59,182 nucleotides of DNA, taken from the NCBI RefSeq assembly GCF_000016505.1, contig NC_009466.1:1-59182 (forward strand), in the 5' to 3' direction. Source of the stretch: Clostridium kluyveri DSM 555. Lineage in GTDB: Bacteria; Bacillota; Clostridia; Clostridiales; Clostridiaceae. The notes beneath the pieces were generated by a model. The model ran no database searches. It saw only the letters and a list, made by a program, of their open reading frames with translations, and was not told the DNA's origin. Positions 41,901 to 50,224 of this stretch are shown here, piece by piece (position 1 is the first letter of the stretch; the number at the start of each line of letters is the position of its first letter). Both the position numbers and the translations under genes were made by a program.

Positions 41901-44900
41901 GCTTAACCAGTTGGTTACATTCCCCCCTACACCAGATATTGCACTTCCTATTTTGTTTTGGAAGAAAGCTAGGGCATCTTGGGAATCTAAACCATTTATA
42001 AGCCCTTCTATAGCCATTTCACCTATCCATGTTGTTTTTCTGGACGGTGAATGTATATCAAATCCATCAGGACCAGTAAGGGCTTCAATAATCTTTTGGG
42101 TAAGTTCTTTGGCTATACTAACAGCATTGGCTTCAGCAGATCTCATACCCTCGGCTATCGAATTCGTAACACCTGTTCCATATTGGGTACAACCTTGTGC
42201 AAAAGTATTAAAATTATTTCCCAATGTAGACGTTAAATTATTACCTGCTCCTGTAACATTGCCTGCAGTATTTGTTATACCATTTGCTATAGATGTATCT
42301 GTACTTTGGCCATATTGTGTAGCCGCCGACGCAAAAGCAGTTAAGTTATTTCCAAGTGTAGTAGTTACATTATTCTGTGCGTTTATAACTGCGTTAGCAT
42401 TATTACTTATTCCACTTCCAATATTAGTATCTGTATTTAATCCATAGTTAATGGAATTGCTTGCAAAAGTATCTAAATTTTTGTCCAGGGTATCAGTTAA
42501 ATTACTTTGGGCACCTATAACTGCATTTAAATTATTGGTTATACCATTCCCTATACTCGTGTCAGAATCCAAGCCATAATTTAGGGCATCAGAAGCAAAG
42601 GCAGTTAAATTACTATTTAAAGTATCTGCCATATCTTCTACGGCACCTGTTACCATGTTCAAGTTACTTGTTATGCCATTACTTATATTGGTGTCTGTAT
42701 TAATTCCATAGTCCCCTGAATCAGACACGAATTTAGTTAAACTTGCATCCAAAGTATCTGTTATATTATTTCCTGCGTTTATTACAGCATCAGAATTATC
42801 TGTTATACCATCACCAATATTATTGCTTGTTTGTACACCATATTTAGAGGCACTAGTAGAAAATGCATCTAAATTATTCCCAAGCTTTTCAGTAAGGGCG
42901 TTAAGTGGTGCTGTGGCTGTGCCTTGACTTTGTGTAATTCCATCACCTAAGTTTTTAACATTCTGCTCCCCATATTCTGTATATTGGGTAGCAAAATTAG
43001 TCATTAAGGTATTCAATTTAGTTATAAGCTCATTTAAAGGAGCCACAACATCATTAATGCTATTTGTAATACCAGTTCCGAGGCTAGTATTCAGATTTTC
43101 GGCATACTGTTCAGTGGATTTCATCTGTGTTGCAGTACTGGTTGTAGTACTGGCGGTTTTTGTTTTGCCTCCATTTTGCATTTGCTCCATAATGTCCTTA
43201 GAATCTTTGGCATTAATAACCTGTTCGCCGCCTGCAAAATTGAAAAGTTCTGGCCCTTCTTCACCAACCCAGTGCCATCCCGGTGGTGCATAATCTGTAC
43301 CCTCTGCGAAACCTCCCAGTATATTTCCTAAAATACCAGTATTAGATGCACCTGATATTGCCTTCACTGCAGCTACTATTGGATTATTAGTAAACCAAGT
43401 TTTAAGACCTTCCCATTTCTTTTTTATATTTTCAGTTAATTTTTCCCAAGGAGATAACATATTTCCTGTAGAAGTATTAATGTTTTCCTCTACATCATGA
43501 TTCATGCCTTTAACCTTTTCAACAACGCCCTCTTTTAGATCGTTAGCTTTTTGGACACTATCTTTGCGTTGCCTTTCAGCCTCAGCAATCATTTTATCAG
43601 CTTGATCTGCGCTAATAGAATGCGCTCCATCTCTTTCCTGAATTATTGCAGCGACTGTTTCATTATATTTGTCATTGGCAGCTTTAACTGAACCTTGACG
43701 AGCTTTTTCAGCATTTTGAATAGTGTCGCTCGCCTGTTGCAATGTAATGCTTCCATTATATTCCTTTAATCTTTCAAGGATTACTTTACTCTCAACTTCG
43801 CTTTTGCTTAGAGTTTGAACAGCATTTTGTTCCATCTCCGTTTGAATTTGGTTGACTAATTGTTTCTCTGCGGATGACAAATCTCTATGATTATTGGAAG
43901 CAGTTTGATATATAGTTAATATCTGATTTTCTAAATCCGATATTTTTTGTTTTTTCTCTTCTCCCTTTTGAGATACGCTTTGTAGAATAGTTTGTTGTTC
44001 TTTATCTGTTATAGATGTACTTTTGGAAAATAAATCCTGCAACGTTTTTGTTTCATGCTGTGTTCTTTCATCTACCGCAGCATTAACCATTTGGGTCATT
44101 TGATCATATTTTGACTTTACTTGGTTAACTTGCTGTTGCGTAATTCCCACAGATTTAGTCAATGTATCCTGAAAATCTTTAACCAGTTCATTTTTTTGTT
44201 GTTCACTTATATTCCCTACTTGGGAAAGCATTTGTTTGTACTGATTCACTATAGAAGTTTTATTTTTAGCAGTTAGATTATTGGTGTTATTAACCATATC
44301 AGTGAAAGCTTTAATTTTATTTGTTTTCATTTCACTATCAAGCTTATTTGACTGGTTTACAATATCTGTGAAATTTTTAATTACGGTGTTTTTAGTTTGA
44401 GTAGTAAATTTTTCGGAATTTACAGATATGCTTTGTTGGGTTTTTGTCACACTGTCATTTAATTTCACATAGGCTGATACTGCTTTTTGCGTGCTTTCAC
44501 TGATTGTAATAGTCTGTTTTTGAAACGATTGTGATGTCTGGCCTTGTGCAAGTTGAACACGTTTTGAAGTCTGTTCAACTTTATCCGCAAACAAATCTAC
44601 CTGTGGTATTGTCTGGTCTGTGGCGTATTTATAGGCTTTATATACACCATATCCGGCCGCCGCAACTCCAGCAATGGCAAGTACATATGGTCCTACTGCC
44701 AATGCTGCACTTCCTAAGCTTGCTGCAAAAGCCCCAAGTCCTCCTGTAGCAGCAACACCAGCGGCTGCACCAGCTCCAGCTTCTGCTGCAGCAACTCCTT
44801 CTACTGCTGTTGCTGCGGCTCCTGCGGCGGCACTTGCGGCAGCAGCCTTCCCTGTAAACTTACCAAGAAAATCTAAAATATTACTTCCACTTTTAGCCAA

Positions 44901-46601
44901 GCCACCGAATACTTTTAAGGTACCTCCTGCTGCTAAAGTAATTCCTGCAAAATCTACTATTAATTTTTGCGTTCCAGGGCTTAAATTTCCAAAAGAATCG
45001 GCAAGATTACCAACACTATCGGCAACAGATTTTATAGTCGGTGCCAACGCTTCTTGGAGCTTTATTCCTGCTGTTTCTAATGAACCAAGCATCTGTTCGA
45101 TAGATTTACTGGTTTCACCCATCTGACTTGCTGCCAGCCTGGATGCAGCACTCTGGTCATTTGTAGCATTTGTATATTTTTCTAATCCTTTGGCACCATT
45201 AGCCATTAAAATACTAGCTGCACGAGTTGCATCACTTCCGAAGATTGTATTCATTGCAGCCTGTTTTTCTGCATCTGACAGTCCACTCATTTTAGATTGT
45301 AATTCCTCTGCAATACCAGCTGCATTTTTCATATGTCCATTACTATCCCAAACATTGATTTTTAATGATTCCATTTTTGTAGCAGCATCATCCGTTGGAG
45401 CTCCTAGCCTTTGAAGCATAGTTTTAAGAGATGTTCCAGCATCACTTCCAACCACTCCAGCATCTGCAAATTCTCCCAGAACTGCAACCGTATCTTGGAT
45501 AGACCAATTTACTAGTTTTGCTTGTGCTGAACATTGAGCTAAACCTTGTGATAGTGGTTCAACATCTGTACTGGAAGCTGCTGCAGCTCCAGCAAGAGCA
45601 TTTACTGCCTGACTGGCTTGGTCGGCAGAAAGCCCAAAGGCACCCATTGCCTGTACAACAGTATTTGCAGAAACCCCCAGTTCCATTCCAGAAGAAGCAG
45701 CTAAATCCATTGTAGATTTAAGTGCTCCACCTTTTATTTGCGCTTCTGTCAAGCCACCTTTTGCAAGTTCTGTTATGGCATTTCCTGCTTGTGTTGCAGA
45801 AAATTGAGTATCTTGTCCAGTTTTTAAGGCAAGTTCACGTAAACTTCCCATCTGCGCTATAGGTTTCTCTAAAGCACCTGCAGCCTGTGACATAGAAGTT
45901 TCAAAATCATTTCCTATTTTTGATGCAGCGATTCCAACGCCAACTAAAGGCGCAGACAAACGGAGCAAGCCGTCTCCTACCTTGCTTGCTCCAACACTAA
46001 CAGATTCAAATTTTTTACTATTTTCTTCCAATGAACTCGTTACAGATGCCCATTTGAAGTTATTTATTTTATTGTTTGTTTCTTGAAGTTGATTTTCGAG
46101 TCCCTTTAATTTAGAGGTTGCATTGTTAACCTGTATTGTATATCCGTCTATACTTTTTGCATTATTTCTTACTTTTTGCTCCGAATCTGTATATTGCTTA
46201 TTAAGTTCATCATAAGTCTGTTTTAATTTTTTGGTACTTTCTGAATTTTTATCTTCACTTGCTGCTGCTTCCTGCCATGCTGTTTTTGCTTCATCAACTT
46301 TAGATTTTAAATCCATCATGGCCTTGGAGTTGTTATCTAAATTGCTTTTGGATTTTTCAAGTTGCTGCTGATATTTTTCTATTATCTGCTTTTGTAACTC
46401 AATTTTTTCACCCAAAGCACTGGCATTGCTCTGTAGAGAATCTAAATTTTTTCCCCAATCTTTAAGACCTGCAACGCTTTCTTTAAAGCTACTATCTATC
46501 ACAGACATATTACGCCTTAAGTTTTGCAATCCGGCTTGAAAAGAACTGTCTTCCATGGCTATTTTGACTGCAAGGCTTCCAACATCTTCATTTTCCGGCA
46601 T
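38916..46601 (-). CDS. Giant tape measure protein with lysozyme-like (SLT) domain
   Basis: A 2561-residue protein. N-terminal coiled coil (about 30-190), TP901-type tape measure core (about 220-560, NDFETSMSQAAGALEKPI, GSDAGTSLKTMLQRLGAPTD), hydrophobic Ala-rich helices (about 580-670), eight to nine tandem 44-residue repeats (about 1165-1510), an SLT transglycosylase-like domain (about 1555-1660, LVQAESGGDPMAVN, GLLQT), then long coiled coils. At roughly 0.15 nm per residue it predicts a tail near 380 nm. AAGGAGGTG precedes ATG. Confidence 0.9.
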   Translation of the reverse strand: MPENEDVGSLAVKIAMEDSSFQAGLQNLRRNMSVIDSSFKESVAGLKDWGKNLDSLQSNASALGEKIELQKQIIEKYQQQLEKSKSNLDNNSKAMMDLKSKVDEAKTAWQEAAASEDKNSESTKKLKQTYDELNKQYTDSEQKVRNNAKSIDGYTIQVNNATSKLKGLENQLQETNNKINNFKWASVTSSLEENSKKFESVSVGASKVGDGLLRLSAPLVGVGIAASKIGNDFETSMSQAAGALEKPIAQMGSLRELALKTGQDTQFSATQAGNAITELAKGGLTEAQIKGGALKSTMDLAASSGMELGVSANTVVQAMGAFGLSADQASQAVNALAGAAAASSTDVEPLSQGLAQCSAQAKLVNWSIQDTVAVLGEFADAGVVGSDAGTSLKTMLQRLGAPTDDAATKMESLKINVWDSNGHMKNAAGIAEELQSKMSGLSDAEKQAAMNTIFGSDATRAASILMANGAKGLEKYTNATNDQSAASRLAASQMGETSKSIEQMLGSLETAGIKLQEALAPTIKSVADSVGNLADSFGNLSPGTQKLIVDFAGITLAAGGTLKVFGGLAKSGSNILDFLGKFTGKAAAASAAAGAAATAVEGVAAAEAGAGAAAGVAATGGLGAFAASLGSAALAVGPYVLAIAGVAAAGYGVYKAYKYATDQTIPQVDLFADKVEQTSKRVQLAQGQTSQSFQKQTITISESTQKAVSAYVKLNDSVTKTQQSISVNSEKFTTQTKNTVIKNFTDIVNQSNKLDSEMKTNKIKAFTDMVNNTNNLTAKNKTSIVNQYKQMLSQVGNISEQQKNELVKDFQDTLTKSVGITQQQVNQVKSKYDQMTQMVNAAVDERTQHETKTLQDLFSKSTSITDKEQQTILQSVSQKGEEKKQKISDLENQILTIYQTASNNHRDLSSAEKQLVNQIQTEMEQNAVQTLSKSEVESKVILERLKEYNGSITLQQASDTIQNAEKARQGSVKAANDKYNETVAAIIQERDGAHSISADQADKMIAEAERQRKDSVQKANDLKEGVVEKVKGMNHDVEENINTSTGNMLSPWEKLTENIKKKWEGLKTWFTNNPIVAAVKAISGASNTGILGNILGGFAEGTDYAPPGWHWVGEEGPELFNFAGGEQVINAKDSKDIMEQMQNGGKTKTASTTTSTATQMKSTEQYAENLNTSLGTGITNSINDVVAPLNELITKLNTLMTNFATQYTEYGEQNVKNLGDGITQSQGTATAPLNALTEKLGNNLDAFSTSASKYGVQTSNNIGDGITDNSDAVINAGNNITDTLDASLTKFVSDSGDYGINTDTNISNGITSNLNMVTGAVEDMADTLNSNLTAFASDALNYGLDSDTSIGNGITNNLNAVIGAQSNLTDTLDKNLDTFASNSINYGLNTDTNIGSGISNNANAVINAQNNVTTTLGNNLTAFASAATQYGQSTDTSIANGITNTAGNVTGAGNNLTSTLGNNFNTFAQGCTQYGTGVTNSIAEGMRSAEANAVSIAKELTQKIIEALTGPDGFDIHSPSRKTTWIGEMAIEGLINGLDSQDALAFFQNKIGSAISGVGGNVTNWLSAALAITGTPMNWLPGLERLVQAESGGDPMAVNPQSVNGEHASGLLQTLYSTFESYRLPSLPDNMFNPIADAAAAIEYIKATYGSVYNTPLFTSGGAYVGYETGTDNATAGVHPVAENGFEIVMNKTLGLFSGGETVLNNSDSTELLNSIGALSSGSTTLGADIVKNIASGITSNMDVLKNAIQGLTGTVSQDLDTGLAKAATSESDFMQLLADTMNQNSDKPAEVTKKVADLVSQRVNAIKDNLAAQVKDLNNQLYNLGQQEDVSLRGVKGADKYAIQDEYEAKKKTIKDEIALRKEQADKEIDEIQKIGKMSKEQIQEEIDAKKQAVTDIDKLNDVLVKSIERKLNAEKEAAIESANLKAKEEKLTKDQLSNLLEYVNNYYAEKLDKDAIAAQAEQLITSKSQDTIINLLSQYGNLYEDSGLTLGQRLTTGVKSWTDLIPGIVGNAMQNVQAEVQTAAVNVQSTLGNIMQNISTVGAAGAQLAGVDTSSFDDIFSKWKDSGMGSLDIEEDPVQKIEDKYKDAFNEIELEMIKLGKDTYSTTEELEKQQDTIDLQNKKLSEMQKEYKEVVNAVGSTDDSAIQLEKDIASLTVEIENSTKKLQQDTITNEYQSAIDSIDDAISKLDVDTKSLSDELDKQNNIYDENMKKLSFMKEEYSELVKIFGENSDAALGLGEDIKDLTSTITGNVTEARQNISDGIDDFTAKVKDALKEMYTQQQQDFEDSINSQLEDLDTWKDTSIDNINSVYDAKIKALETQTEAEDRAATDAEELANINSLQESIDYEHNEYNKQQLQKQLDTAITDRNKRLHEQEIEDQKAALEVEKQNQLDSLDTIYEAKKKDLEKQLQDIKDFYAKKLDATNLEAEAEKMVMEGNQEEIIEILKSYSSDYESAGKTLGEKLFEGFRSKIEGITDMISNITAQINAARDEAIQIAQDSIVSDYVSVTAPTYPGTPRQVSGSQTIVNNITYNSPTVLSPSEQNRQVDSMLTKIAFSI
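42075..43110 (-). repeat. 44-residue tandem repeats in the tape measure protein
   Basis: Eight to nine degenerate copies of 132 bp. The protein unit is YGxxTDTNIGxGITxNxxAV then xxAxNNxTxTLxxNLxAFAS plus four residues, for example units starting YGLDSDTSIGNGITNN, YGLNTDTNIGSGISNN and YGQSTDTSIANGITNT. Unit length is constant, which suggests the repeats arose by unequal crossing over and tune tail length. Confidence 0.85.
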
Positions 46602-46629
46602 TATTTCACCTCCTTTTTGAGGAAAAATA

Positions 46630-46655
46630 AAAAAGCCTTATTTCTAAGACTTTTT
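46630..46655 (-). terminator. Internal terminator just before the tape measure gene
   Basis: AAAAAGCCTTA and TAAGACTTTTT around TTTC; read on the minus strand this gives an 11-bp stem (one G-U), GAAA loop and a TTTTTTATTTTT tail. Placed between the small ORF at 46661 and the tape measure ATG. Confidence 0.65.
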
Positions 46656-46660
46656 AAATA

Positions 46661-46750
46661 TTATTTTATTAATTTTAAACTTGTTCCATCGCTATATCTG
46701 ATTACAATAGCTCCTTTAGCGACATAACCCTTTAACATTATATTGTCCAT
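46661..46750 (-). CDS. 29-residue small ORF
   Basis: Reads MDNIMLKGYVAKGAIVIRYS and then DGTSLKLIK. No strong ribosome site. A basic beta-type mini-protein between tail chaperone and tape measure; could be spurious. Confidence 0.3.
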   Translation of the reverse strand: MDNIMLKGYVAKGAIVIRYSDGTSLKLIK

Positions 46751-46831
46751 GCTATTCCATAATACAACAATTTAGGGAGAACATTATATACTTAGAGTGA
46801 GCAACTTTGGTTTAAGTTTAAATATTATTCT

Positions 46832-47200
46832 TCATTCTGTAATAGTTTCCTTAGACGCTTTAATTGCAAATATACCAGAAATTAAAAATAAAACAAATAC
46901 TACAAAGCATATTATAAATGTTACTGGGCTGTCTCCTAATATTGAAAAGAAGGACACAATCAAATCAGATATTCCTGCAACTATCATAACTTTTCCTGCT
47001 ATTTCAGTTTTACTTTCAACCATTAGAGCATATACCAGCCCAACTATCTGTAAAATAAGTCCAATAAAAGATATAATGATAACGCTATAAACATTATCAT
47101 GATCTACCGTTGTATTTAAGCCAACATACAGTAGAATACCACAGCTAATTATACCAACAATGCCAGCAATTGTTCCTAAAATAAAAGCAGTTTTTTTCAT
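46832..47200 (-). CDS. Four-helix membrane protein inserted in the tail operon (moron)
   Basis: A 122-residue protein with four hydrophobic helices (KTAFILGTIAGIVGIISCGI, VIIISFIGLILQIVGLVYAL, AGKVMIVAGISDLIVSFFSI, FIICFVVFVLFLISGIFAIK), like DUF4064-type small membrane proteins. It interrupts the usual chaperone to tape measure order, so it is probably an added gene for lysogenic conversion or exclusion. AAAGGGGG precedes ATG. Confidence 0.68.
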   Translation of the reverse strand: MKKTAFILGTIAGIVGIISCGILLYVGLNTTVDHDNVYSVIIISFIGLILQIVGLVYALMVESKTEIAGKVMIVAGISDLIVSFFSILGDSPVTFIICFVVFVLFLISGIFAIKASKETITE

Positions 47201-47264
47201 AAATAAATCCCCCTTTTGTAATATATTTCTATAATATCAAAAAGGAGAATATATTTCCACTACA

Positions 47265-47797
47265 TCAAAAAATCTCATTGGCATATAAGACCTTCTCTTC
47301 TTTTTCGAGACCATAGAATATTTTATATTCATGCCACAATGAAAAGAATTTTCTAGGAGTTGTTCTCCAGAATTTTTCTTCCGTCATATTTAAACATGTT
47401 GTAGCTATAATAATCATACGTGCCCAAGGAAATCTTACTTCTTCGCCGCATCCGTTCCCTTGGTTTCCTCGTTTTTTGATTCATTTTTTGGGGGAAGTGA
47501 AATACCCAGCGCCAACAATAATTTATCGGTTAACACTCCAAGCATAGGAGTATCCATTAAACGTCCTGCATCCTCTTCAGTTAGTTTTTCATCTTCATTA
47601 GACAGACCTTTCCACAACATATATCTTAGATCTTTCATACCTCCTTTACCAAACTTACCAACAGCTTTAATTGCATTATCTACACTTTCATACTTTTCCT
47701 CTATATCGCAAAGAGCATTTAAATCAAATACTAATCTTCTCTTTCTATCAAGCTCTACTTCAACACCTAATTGCTTCATATCTGTATTTTCACTCAT
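47265..47797 (-). CDS. Tail assembly chaperone G-T fusion made by -1 frameshift
   Basis: The 120-residue G protein (47435-47797) contains A AAA AAC at 47477-47471 near its end. Slipping back one base there continues in a second frame (RGNQGNGCGEEVRFPWARMI, then TEEKFWRTTPRKFFSLWHEY) to TGA at 47265. This T part has the FWxxTPRxFxxL motif of siphovirus tail chaperones. G and GT proteins coat the tape measure during tail assembly. The slip heptamer is the well-known strong one. Confidence 0.8.
47435..47797 (-). CDS. Tail assembly chaperone (G protein, unshifted product)
   Basis: A 120-residue protein: VEVELDRKRRLVFDLNALCD, then a helical core (AVGKFGKGGMKDLRYMLWKG, LTEEDAGRLMD) and a Lys/Glu-rich tail. 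It follows the major tail protein gene, the standard place for gpG-like chaperones. The end of the gene holds the slip site described for the G-T fusion. Confidence 0.85.
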   Translation of the reverse strand: MSENTDMKQLGVEVELDRKRRLVFDLNALCDIEEKYESVDNAIKAVGKFGKGGMKDLRYMLWKGLSNEDEKLTEEDAGRLMDTPMLGVLTDKLLLALGISLPPKNESKNEETKGTDAAKK

Positions 47798-47860
47798 ATT
47801 TTTAACTTCCCTTCTATATTATTTTTAATTTAATAGCAAAGAGGGTATAAACCCTCCATA

Positions 47861-48775
47861 TTAAGCATCCACCGTAGTAAATCTAATTAATTGTGTTCCT
47901 AAAGATTGTCCATAAACATCTTTTACACCCTGTACAACGATCTGATATGTTTTTTGCACTACCAAATTGGCACTTGGTGTTATAGTTAAAATCTTGCCAG
48001 TGTCATTAAGTTCCATTGTATTTGCAACCAAAACACCATCTGTAACATTCAACAATAATACATTACTATAATCTGCAATACCATTATTAAATGTTAAGGT
48101 TGGTTTTGTATCTAATGCAATTGCTGTAGCACTATCGGATGGAGTACTAGAAGACAGCTCCAGTGCATTTATAGCAGTAAGGGAAGGCATTGCAACACTA
48201 TCAAACCACCAGTCGTCAATATCTTCCGGGCAATTAGGGTCTGTAGTGTCAACGTGATATTCCCATGGATGCTTTGTTTTATTTCCATCCTGGAATGACC
48301 ATTCGGTTGGCTGTGCTGTACCACTCAATTTAGGGACTTCTGACAAATCAGGTTTGCCCTCTAATGTTTTCATGTCTTCATCTGGTGGCTCAAACATTGT
48401 TTTGTATATTACTCCATACCTATACCCCAAAACTCCATTAACTTTTATAGGAGATTTATAAAGAAGGGCAATAAATGGAGGAGTATCTGAATCTGCACTG
48501 ACAGTTCCTCCTGTTGCAGTTAAACTCTGACCCAAAACGAAAGCCCTCTCAGCACTGGACATATCGTATCTACTCATAGATATATCTGCACTATCAAACT
48601 GAGTAGCTTGATCTACCAACCTGTTTTCTGCATAAGCTTTCGCACTATTTGTTTTTGGTTTTATAGAAAGTTCTTGAACATTCTTAAAATACTGTGGTGT
48701 AGTAAATGTCATACCTGCAATTGTATCTGTTGTCTGTTTTGCTACATAAAGCTTTTCTATACCCATTAAAGGCAT
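47861..48775 (-). CDS. Major tail tube protein with C-terminal Ig-like domain
   Basis: A 304-residue protein. The N-terminal 200 residues (GIEKLYVAKQTTDTIAGMTF, ENRLVDQATQFDSADI) are a phi13-type major tail protein. The last 95 residues (SSSTPSDSATAIALDTKPTL, KILTITPSANLVVQKTYQIV) form an Ig-like SbsA/BIG_5-type domain displayed on the tube surface. It lies in the expected slot between tail terminator and chaperone. Confidence 0.88.
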   Translation of the reverse strand: MPLMGIEKLYVAKQTTDTIAGMTFTTPQYFKNVQELSIKPKTNSAKAYAENRLVDQATQFDSADISMSRYDMSSAERAFVLGQSLTATGGTVSADSDTPPFIALLYKSPIKVNGVLGYRYGVIYKTMFEPPDEDMKTLEGKPDLSEVPKLSGTAQPTEWSFQDGNKTKHPWEYHVDTTDPNCPEDIDDWWFDSVAMPSLTAINALELSSSTPSDSATAIALDTKPTLTFNNGIADYSNVLLLNVTDGVLVANTMELNDTGKILTITPSANLVVQKTYQIVVQGVKDVYGQSLGTQLIRFTTVDA

Positions 48776-48802
48776 ATATAATCACTCCTTTTTTTAACAA
48801 AA

Positions 48803-48832
48803 TAAAAAAGCTCTCAATTTTGAGAACTCTCA
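48803..48832 (-). terminator. Internal terminator before the major tail protein gene
   Basis: On the minus strand GTTCTCAA and TTGAGAGC pair (one wobble) and are followed by TTTTTTATTTTG. The hairpin overlaps the end of the upstream gene; it may attenuate transcription. Confidence 0.6.
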
Positions 48833-49140
48833 ACATATTTAAACCTAATTATTTTGTGGTTTAGTTTTGTATCTGCTTCGTACGTTTCCGTTGTGAATGT
48901 CCTATAATATCCTGCTGCTGTCATAAGCTCCAACACTTGCTTGTATAGACTTGTAAAATCACCTTTTGTATAAATGTCAACTTGAATATAATATCCAGTT
49001 TCTATTTCTACATTTTCAGCAAAAGCTTCTCCATTTTCATTGTAAATGAACCAAACGATATAAGGATCGGCAGTTCCTGCATAATTCAACCTACTTACCT
49101 CTACTCCTGTGGGCTGTAATACAGTAGATAATTTATTCAT
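48814..49140 (-). CDS. Tail terminator-like protein
   Basis: A 108-residue protein (VLQPTGVEVSRLNYAGTADP, YIQVDIYTKGDFTSLYKQVL). The fold pattern fits the tail terminator/DUF3168-type neck proteins, and it lies between the HK97 gp10-like and major tail genes where that protein is expected. Overlaps upstream by 4 bp. Confidence 0.75.
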   Translation of the reverse strand: MNKLSTVLQPTGVEVSRLNYAGTADPYIVWFIYNENGEAFAENVEIETGYYIQVDIYTKGDFTSLYKQVLELMTAAGYYRTFTTETYEADTKLNHKIIRFKYVESSQN

Positions 49141-49523
49141 AGCCCTAATCCTTCTTTTAATATTTCTTTTATAATTTGCTTAGCTTCATCCTTCTTGTTT
49201 TCATAAGCAGGACCCATAAAAGGCCTTGCGCTCATTTTAGAAGTACCAAACTCAGGAAATTTTGCTCTCCAGTTAGTTTCTTTTCCCGGGCCAACTCTTA
49301 TATATTTTCTTCCACTCTCTGTTTTTACGCCAGAGATTTGTATATCATCTCTAATGTGTTTCTCGTTAATATCGCTAACACCAACAGTATTTCTCATTTC
49401 CTCTGCTACTGGTTGAGCTGCTGCCTTAAGTGCAGCATTTTGTATGCTTGCACCTTTTCTTCCAAGCTCCTGTACCTTGTCAATCAATTTGTCCATTCCT
49501 TCAAGCGTAATATCTACACCCAT
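49137..49523 (-). CDS. HK97 gp10-like neck/tail completion protein
   Basis: A 128-residue protein: GMDKLIDKVQELGRKGASIQ, AAAQPVAEEMRNTVGV, RVGPGKETNWRAKFPEFGTS, ARPFMGPAYE. This is the HK97 gp10 family signature. Acts at the head-tail joining region. Overlaps the tail terminator gene by 4 bp. Confidence 0.88.
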   Translation of the reverse strand: MGVDITLEGMDKLIDKVQELGRKGASIQNAALKAAAQPVAEEMRNTVGVSDINEKHIRDDIQISGVKTESGRKYIRVGPGKETNWRAKFPEFGTSKMSARPFMGPAYENKKDEAKQIIKEILKEGLGL

Positions 49524-49556
49524 AATACCACCTCCCTCGTTAATATTTAGTTTTAA

Positions 49557-49925
49557 CTACTCGGGAAATATCTCTAAAACTTTAATTTCCATAAACTCAC
49601 GTTGATATTTAATGTCATCTATGAAAGTAATTTCATAGATTCTATCAATCTCTTTTTCGTCAACAATTCTTTTGCCAAATTTAATCCTCATACTTTCATC
49701 TATGTCCCTCCTGTAACGAATTGTAAAGATTGCAGTTTTTTTGGATTGCTCTTCTCCTGCTGCATAGTATTCCTCGCCATGTAAATTTTTAGCTGCGGCC
49801 CATATGGGTTTATAATCCTGCCATTCTTTAATACTAAAATCATTATCATTAGTAACGGTAACATATTTTTGAAGGATTATTCTATTATTAAGTTGCGCTG
49901 TCTGCGCTTGATTGCTGTAATGCAT
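49557..49925 (-). CDS. Head closure / head-tail adaptor protein (SPP1 gp16-like)
   Basis: A 122-residue protein: NNRIILQKYVTVTNDNDFSI, EWQDYKPIWAAAKNLHGEEY, YRRDIDESMRIKFGKRIVDE, typical of phage head-tail adaptors (head closure). It binds the portal-connector to close the DNA exit. Overlaps the connector gene by 38 bp. Confidence 0.85.
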   Translation of the reverse strand: MHYSNQAQTAQLNNRIILQKYVTVTNDNDFSIKEWQDYKPIWAAAKNLHGEEYYAAGEEQSKKTAIFTIRYRRDIDESMRIKFGKRIVDEKEIDRIYEITFIDDIKYQREFMEIKVLEIFPE

Positions 49926-50205
49926 ATAGATAATCCCCTTTCATCTGAAGTATAAGCGTCGTAACCCCGAAAGGAACTTTTTTTAAGTCCGTTTCGTCTG
50001 TTGCAGAACGTGTTTTATAATAATGATCCGTTAGCAGAATAACTGCAGTATCAAATTTGAAGTTGTTGTCGTAAAAGTCAGGAATCCTGTCCCCTATCGC
50101 ACCTTTTACATAGTCAGAAGCTGTACCCATGAATATATTTAATAACGGATCGTCATCTGAAGTATCAATTCTAAGCGCCAGTTTAAGTTCATTCAAACCA
50201 ATCAT
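49888..50205 (-). CDS. Head-tail connector protein (gp6/gp15-like)
   Basis: A 105-residue all-alpha protein: LNELKLALRIDTSDDDPLLN, then VKGAIGDRIPDF and AVILLTDHYYKTRSA, hallmark of the phage QLRG/gp6-like connector family that docks onto the portal. Confidence 0.85.
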   Translation of the reverse strand: MIGLNELKLALRIDTSDDDPLLNIFMGTASDYVKGAIGDRIPDFYDNNFKFDTAVILLTDHYYKTRSATDETDLKKVPFGVTTLILQMKGDYLYALQQSSADSAT

Positions 50206-50224
50206 TTATATCGCCCCAATTCCT

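Noticed and set aside
44674-45126. Plus-strand ORF of 150 codons opposite the tape measure gene
   Set aside because: Ala/Pro-rich shadow of the Ala-rich tape measure region; no ribosome site or motif.
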